A DNA stretch of 35,085 bases, from positions 1-35,085 of the forward strand of contig JAUSAX010000085.1 of assembly GCA_030652315.1 (NCBI GenBank), in the 5' to 3' direction. Shown here in pieces: positions 26,120 through 34,975 of the stretch. Under the pieces are notes generated by a model. That model ran no database searches. It worked only from the letters and a program-made list of their open reading frames with translations, and was not told the origin of the DNA. Made by a program: the position numbers and the translations under genes. This DNA is from Afipia sp. (GTDB lineage: Bacteria; Pseudomonadota; Alphaproteobacteria; Rhizobiales; Xanthobacteraceae). How positions within the stretch are numbered: the first letter of the stretch is position 1; each line of letters opens with the position of its first letter.

Positions 26120-27985
26120 CTACCTAATGAGTTCATAGGCAGCTTTGAGTGTCGCAAGGGCATCGCCTCCGGCTACGATGAAACCGGTGACGCCAGCCTC
26201 GCGCAAGGCAGCTTCGAGTTCCCCCGGACGGCCTGCCAGATAGATATGTTTCGCGCCCGCCGCGTGAAGGGCCTGCGACGCGGCGATGGCCTGTGTCGCG
26301 TAGACTTTGTCGGAGGAACAAAGACAAACGAAGTTCGCGCCGGAAGTCGTGAACGCCGCAGCGAGCGCCGCCAGATCGGAAAAACCGTCGTTAGCGATGG
26401 CTTCGATGCCGCCGGTCTCAAAGAAGCTTTTCGCGAACGCGGCCCGCGCGGTGAAGTCCGCTGGCGTGCCGAGATTGGCGAGGACTACCGCGGGACGTTT
26501 GCCGGATTTCGCCAGCATTTGATCCGAGACGTCGCGCAATTTTTCGAACGGTGCGGCCAGACGAATGGGCGCGAGCGCTTCAAACGTCGTGACAACCTCA
26601 TCCGATGACGGCAGAACCGCGGGCTTTACATCGAGTACTGCGGGTTTCTTCTCGTTCAGGTTCGGGAATTTGCTGGCCCCGGTCAGAATATCCTTGCGCT
26701 TGGCAATGTTGACGTCGCGTGCGGTGCGCACGGCAGCGACTTTCGACTGAATGATATTCTTCTCGAGCGCTGCGAATGCACCACCGGCCTTTTCGATTTC
26801 CTGAAACTGCGCCCAGGCCGCGTCGCAAAGCTGTCTGGTCAGAGTTTCGATGCCGCCCGATCCGGCGGCGGGGTCCGACACCTTGTCGAGGTTGGATTCT
26901 TCCAGCAGCACAAGCTGGGTGTTTCGCGCGACACGCCGGGCGAAAGCATCCGGCAATCCGAGCGCCAGCGTGTGCGGGAGGACGCTGATGCTGTTGGCAC
27001 CACCGAGTCCTGCCGAGAACGCGGCGATGGTCGCGCGCAGCATGTTCACGTCGGGATCGCGTTGCGTCAGCATCCGCCATGAGGTTTCCGCCACCACGAA
27101 CATCGGCTCGGGCGCCAGTCCGCAGCTTTGCTCGATCCGCGCCCACAGCAGCCGCAGAGCACGGAATTTTGCCATGGTGAGAAACTGATCGGCGTCAGCG
27201 CTGAGGCGCGCGTAGACCATCCGCCGTGCGTCGTCGAGTGCGATGCCGGCAGCTTCCAGCGCGCGCAGATAAGCGACCCCGACGGCGAGGACGTAAGCCA
27301 GTTCCTGCGCTTCCGAGCCGCCCGCGTCGTGGATTACCCGGCCATCGGCCGGAGCGAAGGGGCCGCGAAAGCCGATCTTCGCAAGTTGCGCGATCTTACC
27401 GCCGAACACCTTTGCGATTGAATCCCAACTGCCGTGGCTGCTGCCGCGCACGCCACCGCCGCCGATCGGATCGAGGCCGAAGCGGACATTGACAGTGGAG
27501 GGCGCGATCTTGCGCGCAGCGAGTAATTCGGCGAGGTGCTGTCCCACGTCGCGCGCCTGCGGGCTGATCTCGAATTCAATGCCGATACCGGCGTCGAGGT
27601 AGATACCGTCGAGGACACGCGCGAGCGCATCCTTGGTCGGCGGCAAACCAAATCCCCGCGCGGCATTGGCGCCTGCGAAGACGATGGTCAGGCCTGTCGC
27701 GCCGTTCTCGAGGTCATGAAGCGCCTGAGCGTTGGCAATCGCAGCATCGGGATGATCCACACGCTGCATGATCTGCCATGGTGCGCCGGCGAGACGGGCG
27801 GGAATGGCCGTTGCATTGCGCGCGCGCTCGTAGATCGGATCGATCCGTAGCCCGTCGTAGGTCTTGCCAACCAGCTTTTCGAACGGCGCGCCCTTCAGGA
27901 CGCCGTCGGCCAGCTTCCGCCAGTCATCGCGGGAAGCAGGGGCGAAGTCGGCCGCAAGCGGCAGGTCGTCGGTTTTCGTGGACAT
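26120..27985 (-). CDS. mutA: Methylmalonyl-CoA mutase, small subunit
   Basis: A 621-residue paralogue of the large subunit that forms the alpha/beta dimer but does not bind B12. The barrel is recognisable (DWRKLADGVLKGAPFEKLVG, YDGLRIDPIYER, VLPHTLALGLPDAFARRVAR, LLEESNLDKVSDPAAGSGG). The C-terminal domain (~470-620) is present but the DxHxxG cobalt motif is missing at its expected place (VVLANLGTPADFTARA), as normal for small subunits. First gene of the operon mutA-GFA-mutB-DUF3298-meaB. The promoter should lie in 27986-28071, where no clear boxes were recognised. Confidence 0.95.
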   Translation of the reverse strand: MSTKTDDLPLAADFAPASRDDWRKLADGVLKGAPFEKLVGKTYDGLRIDPIYERARNATAIPARLAGAPWQIMQRVDHPDAAIANAQALHDLENGATGLTIVFAGANAARGFGLPPTKDALARVLDGIYLDAGIGIEFEISPQARDVGQHLAELLAARKIAPSTVNVRFGLDPIGGGGVRGSSHGSWDSIAKVFGGKIAQLAKIGFRGPFAPADGRVIHDAGGSEAQELAYVLAVGVAYLRALEAAGIALDDARRMVYARLSADADQFLTMAKFRALRLLWARIEQSCGLAPEPMFVVAETSWRMLTQRDPDVNMLRATIAAFSAGLGGANSISVLPHTLALGLPDAFARRVARNTQLVLLEESNLDKVSDPAAGSGGIETLTRQLCDAAWAQFQEIEKAGGAFAALEKNIIQSKVAAVRTARDVNIAKRKDILTGASKFPNLNEKKPAVLDVKPAVLPSSDEVVTTFEALAPIRLAAPFEKLRDVSDQMLAKSGKRPAVVLANLGTPADFTARAAFAKSFFETGGIEAIANDGFSDLAALAAAFTTSGANFVCLCSSDKVYATQAIAASQALHAAGAKHIYLAGRPGELEAALREAGVTGFIVAGGDALATLKAAYELIR

Positions 27986-28071
27986 TCAGAGGGTTAGCTC
28001 CCGGAAAATATGCTTTGTTGACTTGAAAATGCCACGCGGCGGCGCGCAAGCCAATTGGTTGTTTCAGGCGT

Positions 28072-28563
28072 TTAACGCAAATCAGGCAGGCGTTCGATGC
28101 CATCAGCCGAGAGCCGCGCAAGGGCCTGGCGCGCGGTTTGTCCCGCCATCGGGCGATCGGGCGCGATCTCCGCCAGCGGCACCAGCACGAAGGCCCGTTC
28201 GAACAGGCGAGGGTGAGGCAGCGTCAGTTCCGGCTTGTCGAGGCGAACGTCGTCATAGGCGATCATGTCGAGGTCCAGCGTGCGCGGACCCCAGCGCCGT
28301 TCGCTGGCCCGGTCACGGCCGAACTTCTTCTCGATCTTGTGCAGCGTGAACAGCAACGCGTGCGGATCGAGACTGGTCTCGATCTCGATGCAGGCGTTGA
28401 CGAATGGCTCCTGATGCTCGTCGCCCCATGGGGGCGTCGTGTAGTCCGAGGAGCGGGCGACCAAGACGGCCTGCGTCATGCCGCAGATATTGGCGATGGC
28501 CTTCACGAAGGTCGCGCGGACATCGCCGACATTGCCGCCGAGGGCGATCAGGACACTCGCCAT
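28072..28563 (-). CDS. folK: 2-amino-4-hydroxy-6-hydroxymethyldihydropteridine pyrophosphokinase (HPPK)
   Basis: A 163-residue folate enzyme that transfers pyrophosphate from ATP to hydroxymethyl-dihydropterin. The start LIALGGNVGD, the loop SSDYTTPPWGDEHQEPFVNA, and the signature RRWGPRTLDLDMIAYDD, followed by LPHPRLFERAFVLVPL, are all intact. It is the third gene after folP and folB on the same strand, but separated from folB by 167 bases made almost only of two hairpin elements. Its ribosome-binding site GGAA, 7 bases before the ATG, is part of element B1. Confidence 0.96.
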   Translation of the reverse strand: MASVLIALGGNVGDVRATFVKAIANICGMTQAVLVARSSDYTTPPWGDEHQEPFVNACIEIETSLDPHALLFTLHKIEKKFGRDRASERRWGPRTLDLDMIAYDDVRLDKPELTLPHPRLFERAFVLVPLAEIAPDRPMAGQTARQALARLSADGIERLPDLR

Positions 28564-28564
28564 G

Positions 28565-28639
28565 CTAGTGTTCCGTATCCGACGTTCGCTTCACTGTGCA
28601 GCGCCTCCCGAGCGAACGTCGGATACGAAAGGACACTAG
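28565..28639. repeat. Hairpin element B1 (folB-folK gap)
   Basis: Ends CTAGTG and CACTAG enclose a perfect 17-bp stem CGTATCCGACGTTCGCT (28574-28590) / reverse complement (28611-28627) and a 20-base loop with TGTGCAGCGCC. It starts one base from the folK start codon. Its left stem matches that of A1 at 13 of 15 aligned positions, and the differences are matched by changes in the right arm. Confidence 0.82.
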
Positions 28640-28654
28640 TAATTTATGATTCGA

Positions 28655-28726
28655 GTGATCCTTTGATTCTGACATTCGTGAAAGTGCCTGCGAAAGGTAT
28701 GATACGAATGTCAGAACCGGATCACT
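28655..28726. repeat. Hairpin element B2 (folB-folK gap), inverted relative to B1
   Basis: An 8-bp outer stem AGTGATCC / GGATCACT and a perfect 13-bp inner stem TTCTGACATTCGT (28667-28679) / ACGAATGTCAGAA (28704-28716), with a 24-base loop. Read on the minus strand, the loop (TTTCGCAGGCAC) and the right end (TCAAAGGATCACT) resemble A1, so B1 and B2 are an inverted pair. It ends 4 bases before the folB stop codon. Confidence 0.8.
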
Positions 28727-28730
28727 TGGC

Positions 28731-29096
28731 TCAGGCCCGCGTGCGTGTGATGACGACGCCGACGTCGTCGAAAATCGCGGCGATCGGCGCATGCGGCTTG
28801 TGGACCGTCACTTTCACAGCGCTGACGCGGGTGAAGGCGGCAAGGATCGATTCCGCTACCGCGCCGGCCGCGCGTTCGAGCAGATAGTAGTTGTGGCCCT
28901 TGAAGGCCGCGCTCGCGGTCGCGACCACGTCCGAATAGGACACCGTGTCGGCGAGCTTGTCGGTGCGGGAGGACTCCGCCAGATCGATGGACAGCTCGAG
29001 GTCGATCACGAACCGCTGGCCGACTTCGGCTTCATGGTCCATGACGCCATGACGGGCGTGGATCAAAAGTCCCTTGATGAAGATCACGTCGCTCAT
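28731..29096 (-). CDS. folB: Dihydroneopterin aldolase
   Basis: A 121-residue folate enzyme that cleaves 7,8-dihydroneopterin to hydroxymethyl-dihydropterin and glycolaldehyde. Recognisable are IFIKGLLIHARHGVMDHEAE, GQRFVIDLELSIDL, SYSDVVATASAAF, YYLLERAAGAVAESIL and VTVHKPHAPI, which hold the usual active-site Glu and Lys. The ATG at 29096 was chosen over 29126 because it overlaps the folP stop by 4 bases (ATGA) and gives MSDVIFIKG, the family's usual start. Confidence 0.95.
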   Translation of the reverse strand: MSDVIFIKGLLIHARHGVMDHEAEVGQRFVIDLELSIDLAESSRTDKLADTVSYSDVVATASAAFKGHNYYLLERAAGAVAESILAAFTRVSAVKVTVHKPHAPIAAIFDDVGVVITRTRA

Positions 29097-29950
29097 CGTT
29101 TGTCCTCGATTGCCGATGCCACGCACAGGGCTTGCACCGTTTCCGCCACGTCGTGCGCGCGAATGATCTTGGCGCCGCGCTGTGCCGCCAAGAGGTGTGC
29201 CGCAAGGGAGCCGCCGATCCGCTCATCCGGTTCGGATGGTGATACGGCCGAGATGAATCGCTTGCGCGATGCGCCGACCAGTAACGGCAGGCCGAACTGG
29301 TTCAGATCGTCGAGCCGGGCGATTGCGATCATGCTCTGCTCCGGTGTCTTGCCGAAGCCGATGCCGGGGTCGAGCACGATATTCCCCGGCGGGATATTCG
29401 CCTTGACCGCGAGGTCCAGCGAGCGCGCGAAGAACGCAACCATGTCTGTCACGATATCGATGGCAGGATCGACGCTGTCACGGTTGTGCATGACGATCAC
29501 CGGCGCATTATGATCCGCGATCACCCGCGCCATGTCCGGATCTCGCTGCAGGCCCCAGACGTCGTTGGCAATGGCCGCGCCGTTGCTCAGTGCCCACGCG
29601 GCCACCGATGCCTTCATGGTGTCGATGGAGACCAAGACGCCCAGAGCGGCAACTGCCGGCAGGATATTTTTCAGCCGCTGCAGTTCCTCATCGGCCGAAA
29701 CCGGCTTCGAGCCGTAGGGCCGGGTGGACTCCGCGCCGATATCGAGGATGCCTGCGCCCTCGGAGATCATGCGCCTCGCGTGGGCAAGGGCCAGTTCGGG
29801 TGTGATGAACTGGCCGCCGTCGGAGAACGAGTCCGGGGTGATATTGAGCACGCCCATAACCACGGGAAGGGGACGCGCGAACAGGCTGCGCAGCACCGGA
29901 TGAAGCTGCGCGGCAGCCGGATTTGACGATTGGGACGGGGCGGCCATCAT
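29093..29950 (-). CDS. folP: Dihydropteroate synthase
   Basis: A 285-residue enzyme that joins hydroxymethyl-dihydropterin pyrophosphate with p-aminobenzoate; the target of sulfonamides. The signature GVLNITPDSFSDGG is at ~33-46. DIGAESTRPYGSKPVSADEE, VSIDTMKASVA, ANDVWGLQRDP, VIVMHNRD, LDPGIGFGKTPEQS, LVGASRKRFI and the final RAHDVAET complete the fold. First gene of folP-folB-folK. The ATG at 29950 is used, with a second ATG directly after it; no strong ribosome-binding site is seen. Confidence 0.97.
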   Translation of the reverse strand: MMAAPSQSSNPAAAQLHPVLRSLFARPLPVVMGVLNITPDSFSDGGQFITPELALAHARRMISEGAGILDIGAESTRPYGSKPVSADEELQRLKNILPAVAALGVLVSIDTMKASVAAWALSNGAAIANDVWGLQRDPDMARVIADHNAPVIVMHNRDSVDPAIDIVTDMVAFFARSLDLAVKANIPPGNIVLDPGIGFGKTPEQSMIAIARLDDLNQFGLPLLVGASRKRFISAVSPSEPDERIGGSLAAHLLAAQRGAKIIRAHDVAETVQALCVASAIEDKR

Positions 29951-30053
29951 GCGGTGGCTTTGCGCGGTCCCTGCTGGCGAGTCAAGCGATGGCCGGGCGG
30001 GCTGTGGCCCAAGGAGTCCTGAGTGGCCACCGCAACCGGGACCGTGGGCCGTT

Positions 30054-30476
30054 TCAGTAGGAAATCTTCAACGGCAGCTTGCGGGCGCGCTGGATCAGTT
30101 CGGCGACGGATTTGTCCGATGGGAGAACCTGGACCAGCTTGCGCTTGTCGTTGGCTTCCTTCATGGCCTGCGCGAGGCGCTGAGGGTTGCGTTGCACGAA
30201 CTCGCGCACGGTCACCACGCCTGCCGCTCGCAGCAGTTCGGCCTTGGCTTTGCCCATCCCCTTGATGCGCATACAGTCTGCGATGTTCGCCCAGGCCAGC
30301 AGTTGTTGCTCGCTGAGGCCGGTCTTTGCAGCGAGCAGCTTCCGGCCCTTTGGGGTGCTCGCATTCTCGAGCAACGCGGCGGTCGTGCGAATACCCTGTG
30401 CCTTGAGCTTGGCCTGGGCGTGCGCGCCAAGGCCGTCAATTTTCGAGAGAGGGTACGCTGAAAGAGGATTGGACAT
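30054..30476 (-). CDS. DUF4332 helix-hairpin-helix protein
   Basis: A 140-residue soluble protein matching the DUF4332 type. It contains two helix-hairpin-helix-like motifs, SKIDGLGAHAQAKLKAQGI near the N-terminus and MRIKGMGKAKAELLRAAGV in the middle, each followed by a helical stretch (LLAAKTGLSEQQLLAWANIA, VREFVQRNPQRLAQAM). Such motifs usually bind DNA without sequence specificity. The actual role is unknown. It lies 24 bases downstream of the DUF2267-like gene on the same strand and could be co-transcribed with it. Confidence 0.82.
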   Translation of the reverse strand: MSNPLSAYPLSKIDGLGAHAQAKLKAQGIRTTAALLENASTPKGRKLLAAKTGLSEQQLLAWANIADCMRIKGMGKAKAELLRAAGVVTVREFVQRNPQRLAQAMKEANDKRKLVQVLPSDKSVAELIQRARKLPLKISY

Positions 30477-30500
30477 GATACTCGAACTTGAAAATGAATT

Positions 30501-30866
30501 TTACGCGAATTTGGAAAGGCCAGGCGTCTCGGCAATGATCGCGCGCATCCCGTCCGCGCCAATCTTGTCGCGGCCGAACTTGAACAGCTCACGCGCGAGG
30601 TTCTGAATCTCGCTCATTCCCAGACCCAACCCCATTAGCTTGGCGCCAAGCGCCATGATGCCTCCGCCAAGCATGCCCGCGAGACCGCCGCCGGAACCAG
30701 AAGCATTGATCGCGTCTTCTGCGCCCGGAATTTGCTCGATCAGCGAACGCACCTGTTCAGCCGGCCCCTCCTTGCGAAGGAACCCAAGCATGGCACCGAC
30801 AGCCTTCTCGGCCACAGCGTTGTCTATGCCGGCTTTTGCAGCCAGCTCGCCAATGAACTCGTCCAT
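30501..30866 (-). CDS. DUF2267-like small protein
   Basis: A 121-residue protein that begins MDEFIGELAAKAGIDNAVAE, as in a DUF2267-like family common in Bradyrhizobium. Residues ~1-50 form a short helical domain (AVGAMLGFLRKEGPAEQVRS). A glycine-rich hydrophobic stretch at ~56-84 (GSGGGLAGMLGGGIMALGAK) and a final helix with LARELFKFGRDKIGAD follow. There is no signal peptide. The ribosome-binding site ACGGGGC precedes the ATG. Function unknown; the glycine-rich part could associate with membranes. Confidence 0.78.
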   Translation of the reverse strand: MDEFIGELAAKAGIDNAVAEKAVGAMLGFLRKEGPAEQVRSLIEQIPGAEDAINASGSGGGLAGMLGGGIMALGAKLMGLGLGMSEIQNLARELFKFGRDKIGADGMRAIIAETPGLSKFA

Positions 30867-31360
30867 TAAATTGCCCCGTTACCCACCGGTTGCGCACCGG
30901 ATCTTTATTTGTGATTTATCTTGAGCGCGTGCGTTGCGAATTACAAGCGATGACGCTTTTTGAAACCGCAGTTTGAGCGCAATCGATCGTGAAGTGTTGC
31001 AGCCGTGCACGAATCATCGTCGATTTCGCGATCATTTGCCGTTCCAAAGGTGACAAATTGGTTAGCGCGGTTTCAAACTACGCGGCGAATGCCAATTCGT
31101 TTCAATCCATCGTCCGAATTGTGATGCGGTCCGCATCGTCGGCACTCGAGTGTCACAAGGACGAATTGACGCCGCGGAGCAAAAACTCAATCAATCGCAG
31201 CGGTGGAGGGTCATAATTACTGTACGCCAATGCATAATGCAGCGCGGCATCGTTGTCCGCCAAGCGACCTGCGGGTTGACCGGCGGGTTCCAGACTGCAA
31301 GATCACACATCATGCGCCGCATTTCGACGGCGGGACAATAGAGTCTGCACGAGGCGAGAG
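30867..31360. other. 494-base divergent intergenic region
   Basis: It separates the DUF2267-like gene (minus) from the DUF853 ATPase gene (plus) and must contain both promoters. It is AT-richer than the genes beside it. The only structure noticed is a 5-bp hairpin CCGGT / ACCGG just upstream of the DUF2267-like gene. Short frames on both strands have no recognisable product. I see no RNA gene, operator or clear promoter boxes. Confidence 0.5.
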
Positions 31361-33028
31361 ATGGCAAAGAGGGCGTCCAAAACTGCTTCTGACAAGGCGG
31401 CAAAGGCTGCGCCGGCTGATGCCGGAGGCGCTGCGTCCGCCGATACCGACAAGACGGTCTTTATCGGAAAGGGCGATCAGCCCGCATTTCTGACGCTTGG
31501 GCTCGCGAACCGACACGGTCTCGTCACGGGAGCGACCGGCACCGGCAAGACGGTCTCGCTTCAGGTCATGGCTGAGGGTTTTGCGCGCGCCGGCGTTTCG
31601 GTCTTCGCCGCGGACATCAAGGGCGACCTGTCGGGCATCTCCGAGGTGGGCGAGGCCAAGGATTTCATTCTCAGCCGCTCCAAGACGATGGGACTGGATT
31701 TCAAGCCGGACCAGTTTTCGACTGTGTTTTGGGACGTGTTCGGCGAGCATGGCCATCCGGTGCGCGCCACCGTTTCAGAAATGGGACCATTGCTGCTGTC
31801 GCGCATGCTCGATCTCAACGACGTGCAGGAAGGCGTGCTCAATGTCGCCTTCAAGGTCGCCGATGAAGGTGGACTTCCGCTGGTCGACTTCAAGGATTTG
31901 CGCGCAATCCTGGATGCCATATCCCCCGCCAGCGGGAAGAACGGGGATGAAACCAGCGAAGCCATTCTGGAGCTCAAGCGGACGGCTCAGCAGTTCGGCA
32001 ACGTCACGAAACAAACCATCGGCACCATCCAACGCCAGCTGCTGGTGCTGCAAAATCAAGGCGGCGAGCAGTTTTTCGGTGAGCCAGCGCTTCAGCTGAA
32101 GGATTTCATGCGTACCGACTCCAACGGCCGGGGCATGGTCAACATCCTGGTCGCGGACAAGCTGATGCAGAGCCCGCGTTTGTACGCGACTTTCCTTCTC
32201 TGGATGCTGTCCGAGCTGTTCGAGGAATTGCCTGAGGTCGGCGACCCGCCGCAACCGAAGCTCGTGTTCTTTTTTGACGAAGCGCATCTTCTTTTTACCG
32301 ATGCCCCGAAAGCGCTGCTCGACAAGATCGAGCAGGTCGTGCGGCTCATTCGTTCAAAGGGGGTCGGCGTCTATTTTGTCACGCAGAACCCGATCGATGT
32401 TCCGGATCGCGTTCTTGCCCAGCTAGGCAACCGCGTCCAACATGCGTTGCGTGCGTTCACGCCACGCGACCAGAAGGCGGTGCAGGCGGCCGCGCAGACA
32501 TTCCGCCCGAATCCCAATCTCGATACCGCTCAGGTCATCACCGAACTGGGCAAGGGCGAGGCGCTGGTATCGTTCCTTGAGGGCAACGGCACGCCGGCCA
32601 TGGTCGAGCGCGTCATGATCCGCCCGCCGACCGCCCGGATGGGGCCGATTACGCCGGAGGAGCGCAAGGCGATTATGGCGGCGAGCCCGGTGCGGGGCAA
32701 ATACGACACCACCATCGATTCCGACTCTGCCTTTGAGATGCTGCGCGAGCGCCTCACCCAGACCGCGGCCCCGACCGCTGAAGGTTCCGAAGGCGGCGGA
32801 GTTCTGGGCCAGCTTGGTTCGATTGTCGGGTCCATTTTCGGCACCAACACCCCGCGCGGAAAGCTCTCCACCAGTCAGGTCATCGCACGCAATGTTACGC
32901 GTACGGTGACCAACAAGGTCGCGGGCGATGTCGTCGCCGGGATCGGCAAATCGCTCGGCGGCTCGATCGGAGGATCGATCGGCCGCTCCATCGTGCGCGG
33001 CGCGCTTGGCGGGTTGTTGCGGCGATAG
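31361..33028 (+). CDS. HerA-like ATPase, DUF853 (YjgR) family
   Basis: A 555-residue P-loop ATPase of the HerA/FtsK superfamily. The first ~30 residues are Ala/Lys-rich and probably disordered. Walker A is GATGTGKT at 57-64, and the next strand is [12 protein letters not shown]. Walker B is [12 protein letters not shown] near 301-312, followed by the sensor segment [20 protein letters not shown] and an arginine-rich [14 protein letters not shown]. The last ~60 residues are Gly/Ser-rich with GxxxG-like steps ([15 protein letters not shown]), suggesting a self-associating or membrane-touching tail. Physiological role not established for the family. The start has GAGGCGAG upstream. It is followed 57 bases later by the M20 peptidase gene. 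Confidence 0.9.
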   Translation: MAKRASKTASDKAAKAAPADAGGAASADTDKTVFIGKGDQPAFLTLGLANRHGLVTGATGTGKTVSLQVMAEGFARAGVSVFAADIKGDLSGISEVGEAKDFILSRSKTMGLDFKPDQFSTVFWDVFGEHGHPVRATVSEMGPLLLSRMLDLNDVQEGVLNVAFKVADEGGLPLVDFKDLRAILDAISPASGKNGDETSEAILELKRTAQQFGNVTKQTIGTIQRQLLVLQNQGGEQFFGEPALQLKDFMRTDSNGRGMVNILVADKLMQSPRLYATFLLWMLSELFEELPEVGDPPQPKLVFFFDEAHLLFTDAPKALLDKIEQVVRLIRSKGVGVYFVTQNPIDVPDRVLAQLGNRVQHALRAFTPRDQKAVQAAAQTFRPNPNLDTAQVITELGKGEALVSFLEGNGTPAMVERVMIRPPTARMGPITPEERKAIMAASPVRGKYDTTIDSDSAFEMLRERLTQTAAPTAEGSEGGGVLGQLGSIVGSIFGTNTPRGKLSTSQVIARNVTRTVTNKVAGDVVAGIGKSLGGSIGGSIGRSIVRGALGGLLRR

Positions 33029-33084
33029 CTATCGCGCGTTTCGTCGCCCATCGCCGCGCCATCCGGATTTGAGGAACATACGCC

Positions 33085-34500
33085 ATGTCCGTCACGCCCC
33101 AACTCGCCGCCGTGCTCGACCACATCGACAAGGATTTCGACAAGAGCCTTGAGCGGCTGTTCGCGCTGCTCCGGATCAAGTCGATTTCCGCCGATCCTGC
33201 GTTTGCGGACGATTGCAAAAAGGCCGCGGATCATCTCGCGGCGGACATCGCATCTATCGGCTTTGCGACCGATGTGCGCCCGACCGCAGGTCACCCGGCC
33301 ATCGTCGGCAAGAGCAACGGCTCAAAAGACGGAAGCGCTGCGGGCGCTCACGTGCTGTTCTATGGTCATTACGACGTGCAGCCGGTCGATCCGCTTGATC
33401 TCTGGCATCGGCCGCCGTTCGAGCCGGTCGTGACCGATCACGCCGATGGCCGCAAGATCATCGTTGCGCGCGGCGCCGAGGACGACAAGGGCCAGTTGAT
33501 GACCTTTGTTGAAGCCTGCCGGGCCTGGAAGAATGTCACCGGATCGCTGCCGCTCAATGTGACGATCCTGATCGAGGGCGAAGAGGAAATCGGCTCGAAG
33601 AACTTCGGCCCGTTCCTCGACAAGCACAAGAAGGACCTCGCCGCCGACTTCGTGCTGGTCTGCGATACCGGCATGTGGGACCAGAACACGCCTGCGATCA
33701 CGACCTCGCTGCGCGGCCTCGTCTATGACGAGGTCAAGATCAAGGCGGCGAACCGCGATCTGCATTCGGGCATCTTCGGCGGCGGCGCGCAAAACCCGAT
33801 CCGCGTGCTGACGCGGATTCTGGGAAGCCTGCATGACGACAACGGTCACATCACCATTCCGGGATTTTACGACGGGGTGAAGGATCTGCCGCCCGACATT
33901 CTGGCGCAGTGGAAAAATCTCAATCTCTCGGCGGAAACGTTCCTGAAGCCGATTGGGTTGTCGGTTCCAGCGGGTGAAAAGGACCGGCTGCTGATCGAGC
34001 AGGTGTCGTCGCGTCCGGCCTGCGACATCAATGGCATCGTTGGCGGCTATACCGGCGAAGGCTCCAAGACGGTCATTCCGGCGGAGGCGTCCGCAAAGGT
34101 TTCGTTCCGGCTGGTGGAGGGCCAGCAGCCGGAGAAAATCCGCAATGCCTTCCGCGATTACGTCACTTCGCGCTTGCCGGCGGATTGCACGGCCGAGTTC
34201 ATCGATCATGCCGGTGCCCCGGCTATCGCGCTCGACTGGGGCATGAAGCCGCTGGCGGCCGCGAAGCGCGCGCTGACCGATGAATGGGGCAAGGATGCGC
34301 TCCTGATCGGCTCAGGTGCTTCGATTCCGATTGTCGCGGATTTCAAGAAGACGCTGGGGCTGGAGACCGTGTTGATCGGGTTCGGGCTTGAGGACGACAA
34401 CATCCATTCGCCGAATGAAAAGTACGATCTGAAGAGTTTCCACAAGGGCATCCGCTCGTGGGCGCGCATTCTCGCGGCGTTTGCCGATACGCCGCGCTGA
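33085..34500 (+). CDS. M20 family metallo-dipeptidase
   Basis: A 471-residue di-zinc peptidase of the ArgE/DapE/carnosinase type with an intact active site: YGHYDVQP (His95, Asp97), RGAEDDKGQ (bridging Asp133), GEEEIGS (general base and ligand, 166-168), and the C-terminal ligand His in DDNIHSPNE. The lid/dimerisation domain lies around 215-380 (RDLHSGIFGGGAQNP, GGYTGEGSKTVIPAEASAKV). The subfamily with DxWxxPPFEP generally cleaves dipeptides with free N-termini. It is cytoplasmic, with no signal peptide. GAGGAA precedes the ATG. Confidence 0.93.
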   Translation: MSVTPQLAAVLDHIDKDFDKSLERLFALLRIKSISADPAFADDCKKAADHLAADIASIGFATDVRPTAGHPAIVGKSNGSKDGSAAGAHVLFYGHYDVQPVDPLDLWHRPPFEPVVTDHADGRKIIVARGAEDDKGQLMTFVEACRAWKNVTGSLPLNVTILIEGEEEIGSKNFGPFLDKHKKDLAADFVLVCDTGMWDQNTPAITTSLRGLVYDEVKIKAANRDLHSGIFGGGAQNPIRVLTRILGSLHDDNGHITIPGFYDGVKDLPPDILAQWKNLNLSAETFLKPIGLSVPAGEKDRLLIEQVSSRPACDINGIVGGYTGEGSKTVIPAEASAKVSFRLVEGQQPEKIRNAFRDYVTSRLPADCTAEFIDHAGAPAIALDWGMKPLAAAKRALTDEWGKDALLIGSGASIPIVADFKKTLGLETVLIGFGLEDDNIHSPNEKYDLKSFHKGIRSWARILAAFADTPR

Positions 34501-34524
34501 GGTCGCGATGTGATCTCGCGAAGT

Positions 34525-34546
34525 CGTCTCCGCTTTCGCGGGGACG
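34525..34546. terminator. Short GC hairpin after the peptidase gene
   Basis: A 9-bp stem CGTCTCCGC / GCGGGGACG with one G-U pair and a 4-base TTTC loop. No T-run follows, so it may be a repeat unit or a Rho-assisted terminator. This motif recurs in genomes of this group. Confidence 0.45.
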
Positions 34547-34583
34547 ATGCGAGTGTGTCGCGCACATCTCGCCCAACATAGTT

Positions 34584-34701
34584 CGTCATGGCCGGGCTTG
34601 ACCCGGCCATCCACGTCTTTGGAGTTTGCCACGAGTTACAAGCAGGACGTGGATCACCGGGACATCCCCGATCAAGTCGAGGACAGGCGCCCGGTGATGA
34701 C
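34584..34701. repeat. Composite double-hairpin repeat
   Basis: Two hairpins, ATGGCCGGG / CCCGGCCAT (34588-34610) and ATCACCGGG / CCCGGTGAT (34653-34698), are joined by inverted CCACGTC / GACGTGG (34611-34617, 34646-34652) and flanked by inverted CGTCAT / ATGACG. This is a REPIN-like doublet of a familiar dispersed family. Confidence 0.7.
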
Positions 34702-34819
34702 GATCTTGGGTGTTGAAGCGCCGTGCGTCACCTCGATTTTCCGATTCGATTTTCAAACAGCCACTTCATTCACGCATGCGTATTGTTCTCGAGCTTGGCG
34801 CGAGGTGAACTTTTAGGTC

Positions 34820-34975
34820 TGCCCCTGAAACGCGCGCGCGAGGCTTGCCTCGTTCGCGCCCCTTTAAAAGGTGAGGGGCATGGAGCGCCGCAAGGCGCAC
34901 CTCGTCTTGGTTCGCTTCCGGCATCGCTTGCGACACGATGAACCTCCGGAAGCGCATCGCCTTGCGGCGCTCCAT
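34820..34975. repeat. Nested long inverted repeat
   Basis: A perfect 18-bp stem ATGGAGCGCCGCAAGGCG (34880-34897) / reverse complement (34958-34975) encloses a second inverted pair GCTTCCGG / CCGGAAGC. Just upstream lie a hairpin CGAGGC / GCCTCG (34839-34852) and an outer pair TGCCCCT / AGGGGCA (34820-34826, 34874-34880). It is probably a mosaic of dispersed repeat units. Confidence 0.65.

Noticed and set aside
30989..31216. 75-codon frame in the region before the DUF853 gene
   Set aside because: No ribosome-binding site, no protein-like composition and no recognisable similarity; treated as chance.
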